This document shows, one piece after another, positions 52,425 through 64,000 of a DNA stretch of 64,000 nucleotides. The position numbers and the translations under genes were made by a program. The notes under the pieces are model-generated. The model had not been told where the DNA came from. It saw nothing but the letters and a program-made list of their open reading frames with translations, and ran no database searches. The stretch comes from Arbacia lixula (Eukaryota; Echinodermata; Echinoidea; Arbacioida; Arbaciidae): assembly GCA_963669155.1 (NCBI GenBank), contig OZ022584.1:11640572-11704571 (forward strand), given 5' to 3'. Position 1 is the stretch's first letter; each line of letters begins with the position of its first letter.

Positions 52425-52800
52425 TGTTTGGCCTTCTCAACAAGCAAACGGATCATTGCATCAGAGATGTGGTATCTAATAGGAATACTGAGAATAAGTT
52501 GGACACGTCATAAATCAAATGGAAATTTTCTGATCAGAGCGAAGACCAACATGAAGCTACTGACAAAAATCAGAACTCATCAACTTAAGTTCCGTGGACA
52601 CTGTCTACGAAAAGAAGGACTTGGAAAACTGATTTTGACAGGGGAAACAGAGGGAAAGAAATCTAGAGGAAGACAAGAGTACACATATCTCAAGAGAATT
52701 GCATATTTGAGTGGGAAGTCCACCCTGAAACTATTTACTTACACACACAATTGAAATGATTAGCAAAAATTGGTCGCCTAGGGCAATAGATAATGGCACG
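52425..52800 (+). mobile_element. LINE reverse-transcriptase C-terminal remnant, copy 2
   Basis: Open over about 320 bp. It reads SKRIIASEMWYLIGILRISW, then KTNMKLLTKIRTHQLKFRGH, LRKEGLGKLILTGETEGKKS and RGRQEYTYLKRIAYLSGKS, stopping at 52752-52754. Beyond the stop the other frame still recalls the LINE end (ISKNW, then NGTNR). This is the recognisable C-terminal segment of animal non-LTR retrotransposon endonuclease/reverse-transcriptase proteins. The catalytic RT core and endonuclease are absent, and sequence before 52425 does not match, so it is a 5'-truncated insertion. It is better preserved than the copy at 35118. Confidence 0.75.
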
Positions 52801-54527
52801 AACAGAAGAAGTCATTCTCAACATTCACAATTCTCTTTATAAGTTTAAAATAATTCAGAACAATGTCTATGAACGGTTTGCCTGTCAGCTCATCCCAGTC
52901 GTGATTATATTTGTATCATAAATCGCAGGAAAAACCCCACTATGAAGGTAGAGAAATATCATATTTATTACAATAAACAAATATAGAAGAGGCAGTCTAA
53001 GCTCATGTCTGTCTAGTGAAATTTATATTGGTAATATACGGGAACCACGACGACCCCATTTCATCGTTTTGCATTGATCAATTATCGCGTGTAGAGATAA
53101 CACGGTCTCGTGTCTGTCATCTTCCGCTGCGCAACCAAGATAATCACTTTGGCGAAGGCCTGTCATCGGAGATGCGCTCATTTTCTAATCAACGACGACA
53201 GGCGTCTACCTGACGCTGTTTATACTCATTGTCCCATCAATCTCTTTTATATCACCTGTAATGCAATATGGATAATTTCTATCGCGGCTAGAGCAATAAT
53301 AACCCAAATTTTAGATAGACGGTTCTTAATATAGATAATGCAATCAAGTGAAAAGGTATACACTGTGGGTAAGAAGTTTTATCGAACACGTGACACTCCT
53401 TGAAAAGAAAGCCTATGACTGCATTTTTATGCGATGCGGTCGGCTTGTTTTTCCCGCGCTCTTGCCTGCGTGCCCTTGCAGCCGACACTGCCGCGAAGGA
53501 TACCATCAATCGATAGATTCATGTCTTGAGGAAAATTCCGCGATACTTGGTATCGATCCCTCTCCAGGTGTAGCCCAAACGTGCGTTGGAATTCGTTTCT
53601 TCTTAGCATAAGAATTATCTTTCTTGATAAGAAAAAAACGTGTTCAATCTATCTCTTTTGATCACAAGTTGGTACGCCTCCTTGTCCAATATTATTGATC
53701 TTTTCGTCCCAATAATATGGAAATTGTAATACCGCAGTCGTTACAGTACCGGAGGCGAAAAAATTACTGTTTCTATAACGCCTTAGTTGTGAATGAACTA
53801 CATTGAAATGACTCGCACACGCGGAAATTGAGTTGTTTCGTATTTCAGTGGTTATGTCATATTGCAACATTGCCAGACCTCACGTTGGATTTTATTGTTT
53901 ATTTGATACATAGTTAAAGTATGATTCGTGATGATTTAATGAAGCGGTTTATGCGTTTTTTTGAAATATCATCAACAACTTTTGTAAATGAAAAATAACA
54001 CGACGATAGTTCACCGTTTCCGTTTTGATAGTTTAACTCGAATACCATTACACGTTACCTCCCCCCTTTTTGGCACTTTGTTGTTTCGCTGCTGTTTACC
54101 TCATCGTGTACCAAACCAGTGTACCAGTGGATGAATTGATTTGTATTATTGATATGATAATGATGCATTTATGATATCAATGGATGATGAAGAGTTATTT
54201 GTGGCTTTGTGAATACGACACTTGAAACCTTTATTTGTCTGGAAACCGCCGTTCTGTATGATTTATCTGCTCATGCCAGAGAGTTCAGTCAATAATTGAT
54301 GAACACGTCTCGACCACGATTTCTTTTCAATAATTCATTTTTGATCATAGTCATGACTGCTTCATATAACATATTCATGGTGATGATATTTGTAGTGTTT
54401 TATAGCCTGCGTCACGTATCATGTTTATGGTGGCTTATAATTATGATGGTGTATTGTACCATCGGTGAGCTGGACATAATGGTCAGATCAGGCAAGACAG
54501 TGGACATAGATCTTCTCGTACTTCCCC
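52801..54527. other. Gene-free stretch
   Basis: No supported exon or element. Confidence 0.4.
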
Positions 54528-54543
54528 GCCTCTCTCTCTCCCT

Positions 54544-54583
<40 letters not shown>

Positions 54584-54670
54584 TTCTCGTATCCCCTGTC
54601 TCTCCCCTCTATCTTCCTCACTCACTCACTAACTCACTCACTCTCTCCCCTCCCTCTCGCTCTCCATTTC
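54528..54670. repeat. (CT)n block, imperfect
   Basis: CT repeat with a short CACTCACTCACT segment. Confidence 0.9.
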
Positions 54671-55333
54671 TCTCCTCTCCGCCACAATGCACCTAATTTC
54701 ACGGTTACAGTCAAATATTAATCAGAAAAGGTCTGCGTTCTGCCACGGAATCCATAATAGATGGGGGGTAATGGCAAAGAGAGGCGTGCGGTGTCGTGTT
54801 TCTCGCTCCCAGCCGATAGCCGGAGGGGTGTCCAGAAGGGGAGAGCTAGCGGGCTTGCTGCGGCCGGCAGAACGGGGCGATGCGTTGAAAGTCCTTCATC
54901 GAGTTGTTATTACATTGTTGGGGACATCAAATAGACATGTGGCCTTGAATAAAGAAAAAAAAACTCGAGTAACAACTTGAAATTTTTTCTAGGTACCTCC
55001 ACTTTCCTTCGTTCTTCATTTTGCTCGCTTCTCATCTTTTCCTTTTTTCTGCTTTCAGATTACTTTTGCTTCACTACACCTTTAATACCGAAAGAGCATT
55101 AATGAATCGTAACACGATCAAAGTGCATAACCTATATTCGTATATGCAAACAGATTGTCTCAATTCTCTTCTTTTAATATGAAAGTATGTTTGTTGACTC
55201 TATATCTTCTCAAATGTACTCCTAATACAAAACGACACACTTCAGCACAGTTAGCATATTGTGGTGTCAATGTACGCGCACAGAAGCAAATCGGATTAGA
55301 TTAATAGTAAAACATATCAAAGAATTTGATTAA

Positions 55334-55437
<104 letters not shown>

Positions 55438-56102
55438 AGGAGAGAGGGTCAATATACAACCTCTTCTCGTATAAAATGGCATGATTGGTGATGCCAACTG
55501 GGCACACATGACCTCCATCCACATTATGGTTTTATGTAAAATGTACGCTATACCGCAGGCGTCAGTAAGTCATTACAAATGATACTATTAAGACTAGAAC
55601 ACGATGAGCCAAACAAGAAAAGTGCTAGGTACAGGTGCAGACCACTCCATCCCGGCTAAAAATAGCAAGAAGACGCCGGTGATCCTTACGATAAACACCT
55701 GAGAATATGAAGCCATCCCTCAGGAATGGAGACAGCGTGTCGAAATATGTCTATAGCAGCTCTTTTGTCGTGGGAATAGGAAAGTGAAAATGAGGTCTAT
55801 TAGTATAAAAACTGCTTCTTTAGTTAGTTCAGGACATTGCTCTTCGTGCGGTGGGAACAAAAAGTATGCGTTGCCATCGGAACGGTATAGATGAATTTAT
55901 TTTAGAAGAAACATTATCGGGCATTTTATCTTCCTTTCCTTATTAAATAACATTACTGTTATAATTTTTGTACAGCGTGAACGGTTATGAATGCATCATA
56001 GAAACACCAAGTTGATTCTTATCATTGTAGGCCTGTACTCTTTTTCAGGTAATACCCTACTAGTAATGATTATTACTATAATACTAACAATAATATAAAT
56101 GA

Positions 56103-56103
<1 letters not shown>

Positions 56104-56158
<55 letters not shown>

Positions 56159-56198
56159 ATAATAATAATAATAATAATAATGATAATAATAATAATAG
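56104..56198. repeat. Compound (ACT)n(AAT)n microsatellite
   Basis: About 18 ACT units pass directly into AAT units. Same composition and order as the array at 28777; the flanks differ. Confidence 0.95.
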
Positions 56199-56298
56199 CA
56201 ATTATCTCGGCAAAGTCTAACACGTCAACTTGAGACATTTGAAAAATGTATAGTCTCATGTGCATAATAAACATCACAACATGCCTCCATTGGCGCAG

Positions 56299-56427
56299 CA
56301 TGGATCCAGGCCCGTGTGTTTCTTCCACGCCAGCCACCACGGCGATGCTGCTTCCATGACTTCCGTTTCTTTTCACATCGACAATGCCATCACGGAGCCG
56401 GTGTGCGAATGCGGCAGGCATTGGCAG
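56299..56427 (+). CDS. Orphan exon candidate (uncertain)
   Basis: A GC-richer island of 129 bp lies between an AG (56298) and a CAG-GTGGCG donor. It is open in phase 0 on both sides, giving 43 residues with PVCFFHASHHGD, FHIDNAITEPVCECGRHW and three cysteines. The minus strand is open too (HRLRDGIVDVKRNGSHG), so strand is not certain. No domain is recognised. Confidence 0.2.
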
Positions 56428-57525
56428 GTGGCGAGGTTAAACTTAATGATGAACTTGACACAGATAAAGTGATTTGCATAAGTAGGTCTCCCCAAGTCAT
56501 AATTGCAAGACTGTGTTGGTTATTCTTGTTGGCTCCTCTTTCTGCTCTTGTAATCAATTCTGATTTCGCGTGTGATATCATACCTGCTATAAAAACTGAA
56601 AAAAAAAATACAGGAAACAATGTCGTTTATATATTGGACCGTAATACTGGATTAGCATATCTCCTAGGGAGAGAATTGATGTCAAGAGAATAAAGTGGAA
56701 CTATTCAGTCATTTCACATGATTGTCTTTACACTGTTTGATTCATTTTTTATTGTCCTTGTCTTCGTAATGTAGGTGTTTTTCTTGTTTTATTTTCATGT
56801 AATTGTTAGTGGATATTTTTTTATTTAAAGGATCAAATTTGCATCCAGATATTTTTTACTTGCTACCTCTCTGGATCTGTCTTCTTCTTGAAGAAAATTT
56901 ATTATATCATCTACACGTTTTTATACTATCGCTACGATAACATTATTCATGCCGATGAACCTAATTAGATTGTGGAAAATAAAATTATATGAATGGTTAT
57001 TCAGCCAGCGGCAAACATTGACTAGCGTGAACTATTGCCAGGTTATATTACCGACATATATTTACATTATTATTGATATAACAATTTGAGACCTAGATTG
57101 TATTGTTGGCAATAAATTAATTAAATCATTCATTCACTCATTGCTTTTTGAAACCACCTTTCTATGGTCGTTAGATGTACATTGCAACGGTGAGTACAAA
57201 GCAACACCCAGGTTTTAATATCCGAAGCACTTAGTGTTGTTGAAATTTAGTTCATACTTGGTTTTAATTAGGGCCGCACTTTCCCACTTGTTCATTAACC
57301 CATAATTAATGATTCAAACACTACATGTAATTAGACGGCTGTGTACCAGTAACCGCATATGTTCTTGAAAACATTGGAGCATAACATACACATAATTGTT
57401 TCTGAAACAGCCGTGTAACATTTACATGATCATAACAAGATAATTGCAGTGATTCACACATGTTGCACAAGAAATGTTATTGCGAAAATGGATAGATGTG
57501 AAGGATCCATAGACGGAACAGGAAT
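56428..57525. other. Gene-free AT-rich stretch
   Basis: No supported gene or element. Confidence 0.4.
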
Positions 57526-57697
57526 TGAGGGAGAGAGGGCGAAAGAGAGGGGGAGGGGTGAAAGGGAGGGAAGGGGGGGGGGCTGGGGCGGAGGTAAAGG
57601 TTAAATGAACTATGCAGCCAAAGATGGAGAAAGATAGACAGAGACAGAGAGAGGCAGAGGCAGAGAGAGACAGAGGCAGACAGAGAGAGAGAGAGGG

Positions 57698-57744
<47 letters not shown>

Positions 57745-57757
57745 GGGGGAGACAGAG

Positions 57758-57808
<51 letters not shown>

Positions 57809-57850
57809 AAGAGAGAGAGAGAGAGATACAGAGAGACAGAGAGACAAATA
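57526..57850. repeat. (GA)n/(CAGA)n block
   Basis: Purine-rich lead-in, then CAGACAGA units (about 57700-57743) and a GA array to 57850. Confidence 0.95.
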
Positions 57851-58522
57851 TGGAAAATGAAGGAGTTAGGAGGCTACTCGCTGACCATAGCCACTAGACG
57901 TCGATATCTCGTTAGAAAGCGTAGCAAGTGCTATAAATGAGGACACCGGACCGAGGCCCAGTCCATTTTATTACGTTTGCGCTCTAATCATCGCGAGACA
58001 AACCAATTACATGTGGCTACGACTGACCTCTAGTTCACGCCTCGTTGGGCTTAAACGCATTGGATCGGGCATATGATGTATCCTTTTACACATGGTGTTT
58101 AGCAGCTGATTGCCCGCCGGCCGGACCGTCGTGACCAGGCAATCGTCGGGCTATGCCCGGGGGACTCGGTATAAAGATGGGTCATATATCTGATTTATTC
58201 TTCTCTTTCATTCTCCTGGTCGTCTTGCACTATCAGTGTCTGACTATTAATGATTTGAGAATAATCATAGTGAATAGTCAGTGTTACTGTGGTTAGCATA
58301 ATTCTATGCAGTGTGCACCACCATTACGCGTCATCACGTGTGTGGGGTATCAGGACATTTATCACTAGCGTCACACATGCCAGGGGATAAAGTGACACCC
58401 GGACAGTATCAATGCTAATATTACTTGACAGCGGCATGAGATTATAACATCGTGTTAATCATTGAATCCCCTATGGAAAATAATAAATAGTTTGGCCACA
58501 TTCGTAGGAATGAGAACAGCTC
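57851..58522. other. Gene-free stretch
   Basis: Contains a small hairpin-prone GC segment at about 58105-58165 followed by GGTATAAAG. No gene is supported. Confidence 0.35.
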
Positions 58523-59087
58523 TTAAAACGTTACTAAATTATAAAAATAAGTTCCCACTAATCTATGTAAAATTATCCACTAAAGGCGAATTTCACATTT
58601 TTTTGCCACAATAAAGTCTCATTTTGACGAACATTTGAAAAAACGCACGCCTCCAGTGACGTCAGAGAAGTCAAAATGCCGTAGATCGTACGGAAGTCAA
58701 CAATAGACCATTTTAGTAATGTATTCACAACTTTCCCCCTAACTGCGTAGTAACGCGTTATTGCATTCACCTATATCTTGTCATTCAGATTCAATGGATG
58801 AAATGCACTTTGCATCTATTAGTTGTTGCTACTCGGACAAACCTAGGACAAGCTTTGGGTTTCCATTGGTAACGTATTGTTTGAACGGCGTGAAAAAATA
58901 TTTTATTCACGCCGTTAGCATTTATGGCATTTTGACTTCACTGACGTCACTGGAGGCGTGCGTTTTTTTTTTCAAATTATCGTCAAAATGAGACTTTATT
59001 GCGGCAAACGAATGTGAAATTCGTTTTTAGTGGATAATTTTACATAGATTAGTGAGAACTTATTTTTCTAATTTAGTAACCCTTTAA
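58523..59087. mobile_element. MITE with TTAA flanks and about 155-bp terminal inverted repeats
   Basis: The left arm (58527-58682) and right arm (58924-59083) are near-perfect reverse complements. Both contain GTTACTAAATT, ATCTATGTAAAATTATCCAC, AATAAAGTCTCATTTTGACG and ACGCACGCCTCCAGTGACGT. TTAA at 58523-58526 and 59084-59087 are the likely target duplications. The 240-bp centre has no transposase. Each arm carries a palindromic TGACGTCA (58657-58664 and 58942-58949). The arms differ by point changes and small indels, so the insertion is not very old. The end TTAAAGGG resembles that of the element at 38581. Confidence 0.85.
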
Positions 59088-59203
59088 ACTATATCATAAA
59101 TCTCAAATTATCGAATGAAATTAGCACGTAGGCCAACGGTGCTTTCGATTTTCAATCCAACTGTTATCACAGGAAATAGCTCAAAAACAATGATTACTCG
59201 CAG

Positions 59204-59300
59204 ATGCACACATACACATATACACACAGGCACACACACTCACACACACACTGGCACACACACAGACACACATACACACACACACACATGTATATACATA
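59204..59300. repeat. (CA)n block
   Basis: CA repeat with TA and GG interruptions. Confidence 0.9.
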
Positions 59301-59306
59301 CATATG

Positions 59307-59311
59307 GGAAG

Positions 59312-59348
<37 letters not shown>

Positions 59349-59373
59349 ATAGATATAAATATATACCCCTTCC
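59307..59373. repeat. TA-rich cruciform-forming palindrome
   Basis: GGAAGGGTATATAT on the left pairs with ATATATACCCCTTCC on the right, around a TCTATAGATA centre. Confidence 0.8.
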
Positions 59374-60860
59374 AATATATAAAAATACGAAATATTGCTT
59401 GATCATCGGTGACTTCATATCTTCCGATGATTTGATGCGCAAAATCAAAAGCTAATCTGCAGAAGAATGGCGTTAGTGGTATGGCTGGCGGAGCATGTGC
59501 GCGCGCATCATCAGTCCGGCAATGCCTAAAGTGAGAGACTAGAGTTCTCTCTAAAGTTCAAGGTTAACGAGATTTTTGTATTCTCTGGATTTACCGTCTG
59601 TACCCTTTAGACAATGTCTCGTGGTAATCATTAGCGCCCAGACAAGAGATTCGTTTAGCTAGCTGTGCCGCCCCATAACTAAGGGGGTGCACGTATACGC
59701 GTTTAAGGAGTAAGGAAGAAAGCAAGTGGCTGGCTGCAAACCTCCATCTATTTCTTTTATTTCTGATTGATTGATCGCTATTAGGATTAATTCTCATTCG
59801 CTTCACGTGATTAGTTATCGACCGTTACCTGACATGCATATGAAACTTGGTTTAGCCTTCAGTTGTTTTCTTTTTTCTTTTCGCATTCCTTTCCTCCCTT
59901 CTTCTCTCCATCCGTCATGTTGTGACATGTTATGCCTGTATCATGTTTCATCTTCTTCCTCAACAATCGATGCTATCGATACAGGCGATAATTGTAGGCA
60001 TAGCACCGAAAAACTAGACCGGCTATCTTGCTACATTAGGTAGTCGCAATCACTGCAATTTAATACGTGTATCACTTGACATATGAAATGCTGTTAACTG
60101 ATGGGCATTATAAAGGCTGTTATGAAGACTTGCAGATGGCTATAAGAGGGTATACTGTAGCGTGGCAGTGGGGTGCTGTACATTCTCCTCATAACCCGAT
60201 GGGGGGTCACGAGAACATCTAGGACAGCAAAGGTCAGCAAAATGCCCGAGAGTAGCAGGCTGACATGCTTGTCACCTAGAGTAAGGCGAACTATCTACTA
60301 CGTATGGACATTTCCCTAAATCCATTATGATCCGACAGATCTTCATGATATCGCCATAACTTAGATAACCAACACGCATTGGCTTTGCATATATCAGTTA
60401 AGGTTGATCCGCGTGGTGACTAAAATAAAAGAGCTGAACAACCATTACGTACTTAGTAAGACTTTTTGCAGCGTTTGAAGACATCGACAAGTATAAAACC
60501 AGTTACTTAATCCTGTCGCTGGTAATGCCTTCTGGTTCCAAGTAGTAAATGTAACTTCGTATTCACTAATGGCAGATCGGGGCGCCATTACCGCTTGATC
60601 AGCCCATAAAAGTATTTAGTTGATGGCAGATGACAAAATACCAAGCCTCTTTTACGTGCCCGGCCTATCGAGTCCTTGAACGGGGTCTAACTTACGCATG
60701 TGTGCGATACTTCAAGGAAACATGTTCCTATCTTGCGATATTCACCAAGCATTAGCGATGCATGTTTTTATTATACATATACCTCTCACGTTCTCATATG
60801 TAAGATGTCAGACCGGGTCACTCATTTGCATTTATACGTAGACGTAAACTAAAAGTGGAT
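59374..60860. other. Gene-free stretch
   Basis: No supported exon or element. Confidence 0.4.
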
Positions 60861-60960
60861 CACACGTAAACTAACTTTTTAGGATACGTATACTCAAATA
60901 GAGCCCTGTGATTGGCTATTGAGCACATGTATACTAAAATGTTAGTTTACGTATACTCGA
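60861..60960. mobile_element. Small palindromic MITE-like element
   Basis: CACACGTAAACTAAC (60861-60875) is mirrored by GTTAGTTTACGTATAC (60941-60956). An inner pair of arms (GTATACTCAAATAG against CTATTGAG...GTATAC) flanks a CCAAT-type GATTGGC. About 100 bp, fully foldable; the family is unknown. Confidence 0.45.
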
Positions 60961-62697
60961 TGAAGTATACGTGTGCACGCACGATGTGCGGCAGTGTTGG
61001 CCTTCAATATGAGATCAGTAGTCTATGATCTCGTGTGATTGATATGCAATTCAGAAGCAGTGGTTTGAGAAGATGATAAAGGTAACTGCACTTCCCCCCT
61101 CATTATATTCATAAATTGTATCAGCTCAGCACTCTTTCATTCGTGAATGCAAAATCACTTTTTCTTCCCTAAAGCAGATCAAATAATCACAGGCCATCGC
61201 TCTAAACAGAGATTAAGTCTGCTGATAGAGAATGAGATCCAAGCAGGGGTGTGTGTATATCTGTTCTAATTACATACCAACGCATTTCAAAGCATGAAGA
61301 TGCTGAACGGAAACGCTTATCCCAGTCGCTAAATGCTAATCGAATTCTCGCACATGATTGATAAAGGTTAATCAAAATAAGCAAACCTTGGAGATCGAAG
61401 CTTTCCTCTTTATATTGAAAAGGCAAACCCACCGATATGAATGTCTCATTAAGGTGTACTATGAAAGGGTCGTCTCTAATCGCCATATGATATGCGGCAT
61501 GTGACTTTGCATGCAGCTCATTATTGCAAGGCATACGTCACCTGACTTGCGTGGAAGCCGTCCACGTGACCTAATCAGCGTGAGATTCAATTCATTCCGC
61601 AATTGAGTTAGGATCCACAGGGAAATATCGGATTTTAAAATATTTTGTTGACAGAATGTCTGTTCGCGCGGGCAGGTCTTCAAACGACGCCTGATTCCTC
61701 CCGCCTGATTAACTCATTTACGGCGCGTTCACACTGCGTCCTTCTGGGTCGTGAACATGGTGTTTCCACCATGGCAAAGCGATAGGTCGCCTTGTCATTA
61801 CTCGGACGCGGTCTCCCGTTTCATCTTGCCGCGACGGCATTCTTAATTAACCCCTTTCAGTACCTTCAATCTTTATCCCATGTCGTTGACAACATACTGT
61901 ACTGACTATGATACTGAGAGAGTTTATCAGCTGCTTTATTCAGGCAAAGCCACAGACTGTACTCACATGATATACTTTTCTGGCATTACCACGGCGTCAT
62001 ACCGCGGAGTGCTCGTGGTAGCGGCGAATTGTGTCTGTGTGAACGTGCTATGGTCCCTTCGGCGTTTCCCGTGTGGACGTAGATTCTGATAAGGCGCGTT
62101 TCCATCAGCGTATCGTTTCCTTCAGTCTGGTAACATGTACAGTGGGCGTTACAATCATATTGAGTGTTCATAAACATTAAACACTTTTGTGGATGTAGTT
62201 GCATGTGTCTGGTTTTACATTGTACGCGTGGTAAACCTGGACTAACTTTATTGGGCGCAAAATAAAAAAAAACATATTATATCACGATGCGATTGATTTT
62301 GTCGGCGGGATCAGTACGGCTATTGATCTTGGGGTTCTGATTCTGTGTACAAACTCAATGGTTTTGTGAAACAGTGATATGTTGAAATTTGGTCTATTTT
62401 TACTACGCATCCCGAGTCCAGTATTAATACGGGTTATGCCTTTAAACATAATTCGATGTATATAATCGATAAAACGACATGCATGTTTGCACTTCTGCAT
62501 GTTCGTGGACTCAGAACAGTAAATTGATTATCAAGGTGGAATCCAGGAAAGGGGTAGAGCAAAAGAGAGAAAGAAGAGTGAACTAACAGAACAAATAAAC
62601 GTGATGAGTTAGAAAATGGTAGGAACAGAAAGCGAAATACAGAGAGAAATAAAGAAGAATGGAGAGTGGAGCATGATAACAACGCATAATAACTGAG

Positions 62698-62699
<2 letters not shown>
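60961..62699. other. Gene-free stretch
   Basis: No supported gene. At about 61720-62100, phrases such as GGCGCGTTCACACTGCGTCC and GTGTGAACGTGC recall non-autonomous DNA transposons, but paired ends could not be defined. Confidence 0.35.
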
Positions 62700-62736
<37 letters not shown>

Positions 62737-62768
62737 AGATACAAAATTAAATATAAGACACACGCACG

Positions 62769-62822
<54 letters not shown>

Positions 62823-62823
62823 T
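62700..62823. repeat. Microsatellite cluster: GA, CA, TA
   Basis: GA at 62700-62731, CA at about 62760-62781, then TA to 62823. Confidence 0.95.
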
Positions 62824-62931
62824 ATATCTAAATGAAGAAAATGATGAAATAAACTTCGCAGAACGCTTGAATGTCAGTTATTTTTTCGTTCTTTTTCCTT
62901 TTGCACAAGCTCTGCAAAAAAGTAAATGGAG

Positions 62932-62932
<1 letters not shown>

Positions 62933-62967
<35 letters not shown>
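62933..62967. repeat. (TA)n microsatellite
   Basis: About 17 TA units. Confidence 0.95.
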
Positions 62968-62970
<3 letters not shown>

Positions 62971-63514
62971 TATAGAGGAAGAAAGATTTTTCGTGAGAAG
63001 ACCTTGATATATCCCCTGGCTACTTTATTGATGCAATCCAACGATCCAGCCATATTGACCTCTCGCTTCCAGGTCAGCCGACATCCGTGTCTGCGCCTAA
63101 TTTCTCAATAAAAACATTTGCCGCATCTCAGACTGTAACAGACTGTTATCATTCCAAAAAGTTCAAGGGGATTGTGGCCAATCGTACAATAAAGCTCATC
63201 CGCACTTATTATTTTGGTTAAAGCAAGACAAGAGATAGAGCTGGCCATAGAAGTGGAATAAGGTTTTGGTTTCGTCGACTGCCTGAGGCGAAGGATTAAC
63301 TGATGGTTCGCGTTTTTCTTTATACGATCAACATAAACAGAAGATAAATAAAACACTCGTTCTTTGTTACACTTATTAATTAATAACAACAAACGCGCTG
63401 TGGCTGCCAATTACGATTTGGCGCCCAATGTCTATATAAGAATAGTGTCCAAGATTTGTGATATGATGGTACCGAAGAGATGAAAAGCGAAACACAGAGG
63501 ACAAGAAGGACATA
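62968..63514. other. Gene-free stretch
   Basis: No supported gene or element. Confidence 0.4.
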
Positions 63515-63569
63515 GAAAGAGAGAGAGAGTGAGAGAGAGAGAGAGAGGGGGGGGGGGGGAGGGGCGGGG

Positions 63570-63620
<51 letters not shown>

Positions 63621-63740
63621 GCAGAGGAACAGATAGAGAGACAGAGAGAGACAGACAGACAGAGACAGAGAAACAGAGAGGGGGAGAGGGAGAGAGAGAG
63701 AGATAGAGAGAGAGAGAGCGAGGCAGCGAGAGAGAGAGAC

Positions 63741-63778
<38 letters not shown>

Positions 63779-63830
63779 AGATACAGAGAAACAGAGAGGG
63801 GGAGAGGGAGATAGAGAAACAGGCTAAAAA
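63515..63830. repeat. (GA)n block with higher-order units
   Basis: GA repeat with G runs, CAGACAGA and two copies of an AGCGAGGCAG-type and a GAAACAGAGAGGGGGAGAGG-type segment. Confidence 0.95.
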
Positions 63831-64000
63831 CAAAACACTACATATGGGGTTTAGATGGAGCCGGACAGATGGAGGAGAGTGAGAAAATCACGGAATGTAA
63901 AAGGGAAATAAAGACAAACAAAAAACCGCCGGGAAAGGGCATGTTCGTTTTGAGGGTAATGCTATTATAAAACGCTTAGATATGACACGGCTACATATCA
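63831..64000. other. Right end of window
   Basis: No feature seen. Confidence 0.4.

Noticed and set aside
55996..56421. 141-codon minus-strand frame
   Set aside because: Half of it is the AAT/ACT microsatellite; only the GC-rich 129-bp part is kept as a low-confidence candidate.
61717..62100. GGCGCGTTCACACTG and GTGTGAACGTGC phrases suggesting a DNA transposon
   Set aside because: Paired terminal repeats and target duplications could not be located, so it is only mentioned in the region entry.

Overview
This window is AT-leaning eukaryotic genomic DNA with introns, dominated by non-coding sequence. It carries many GA/CT, CA/TG, TA, CTT and poly-G/poly-C microsatellites, short inverted-repeat elements and decayed non-LTR retrotransposon pieces. 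Exons are separated by GT/AG introns and both recognisable genes begin with a signal-peptide exon. This fits a metazoan, most likely a marine invertebrate such as an echinoderm or another animal with a repeat-rich genome. That taxonomic guess rests on general character and on the retroelement type, not on a diagnostic gene. No operons, rRNA genes, CRISPR arrays, phage or intact viral genes were seen.

Layout. Positions 363-4628 (+) hold the one convincing multi-exon gene: a mucin-like single-pass type I membrane protein. It has a signal peptide exon, a very large Ser/Thr/Pro exon ending in a transmembrane helix, a tail exon with YGYL and NPLF motifs, and a last exon of uncertain boundary. The intron before the tail exon is mostly a CTT microsatellite about 700 bp long that runs into the splice acceptor. 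Positions 4629-11140 hold no supported gene: poly-G tracts, GA/CT blocks, a 70-bp tandem duplication and a three-copy higher-order CT repeat. At 11145-11346 (+) there is a second gene start: a TATA/initiator-like pair, a short 5' leader with a three-codon upstream ORF, and a signal-peptide exon ending in a strong phase-1 donor. Its downstream exons are not certain; one phase-compatible candidate lies 22.5 kb away at 33902.

From 11347 to 64000 the window is intronic or intergenic. It holds three inverted-repeat elements whose ends start TTAAAGG or a close variant (11539, 38581, 58523), a palindromic element at 60861, and a tRNA-derived SINE-like unit on the minus strand at about 34.85 kb. It also holds two diverged copies of the same LINE 3' coding fragment (35.1 and 52.4 kb, both +), three tandem duplications (16.6, 43.0 and 47.6 kb) and a microsatellite-headed dispersed repeat at 28.8 kb. 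The two signal-peptide genes share a layout (first coding exon ending in phase 1), but nothing shows that they act together.

I found no clear new biological system. The observations most worth checking are the CTT tract that supplies the polypyrimidine tract of the mucin-like gene, the conflicting reading frames of its last exon, the excess of palindromic TGACGTCA sites (eight, three of them in the TTAA-type elements), and three orphan exon candidates.
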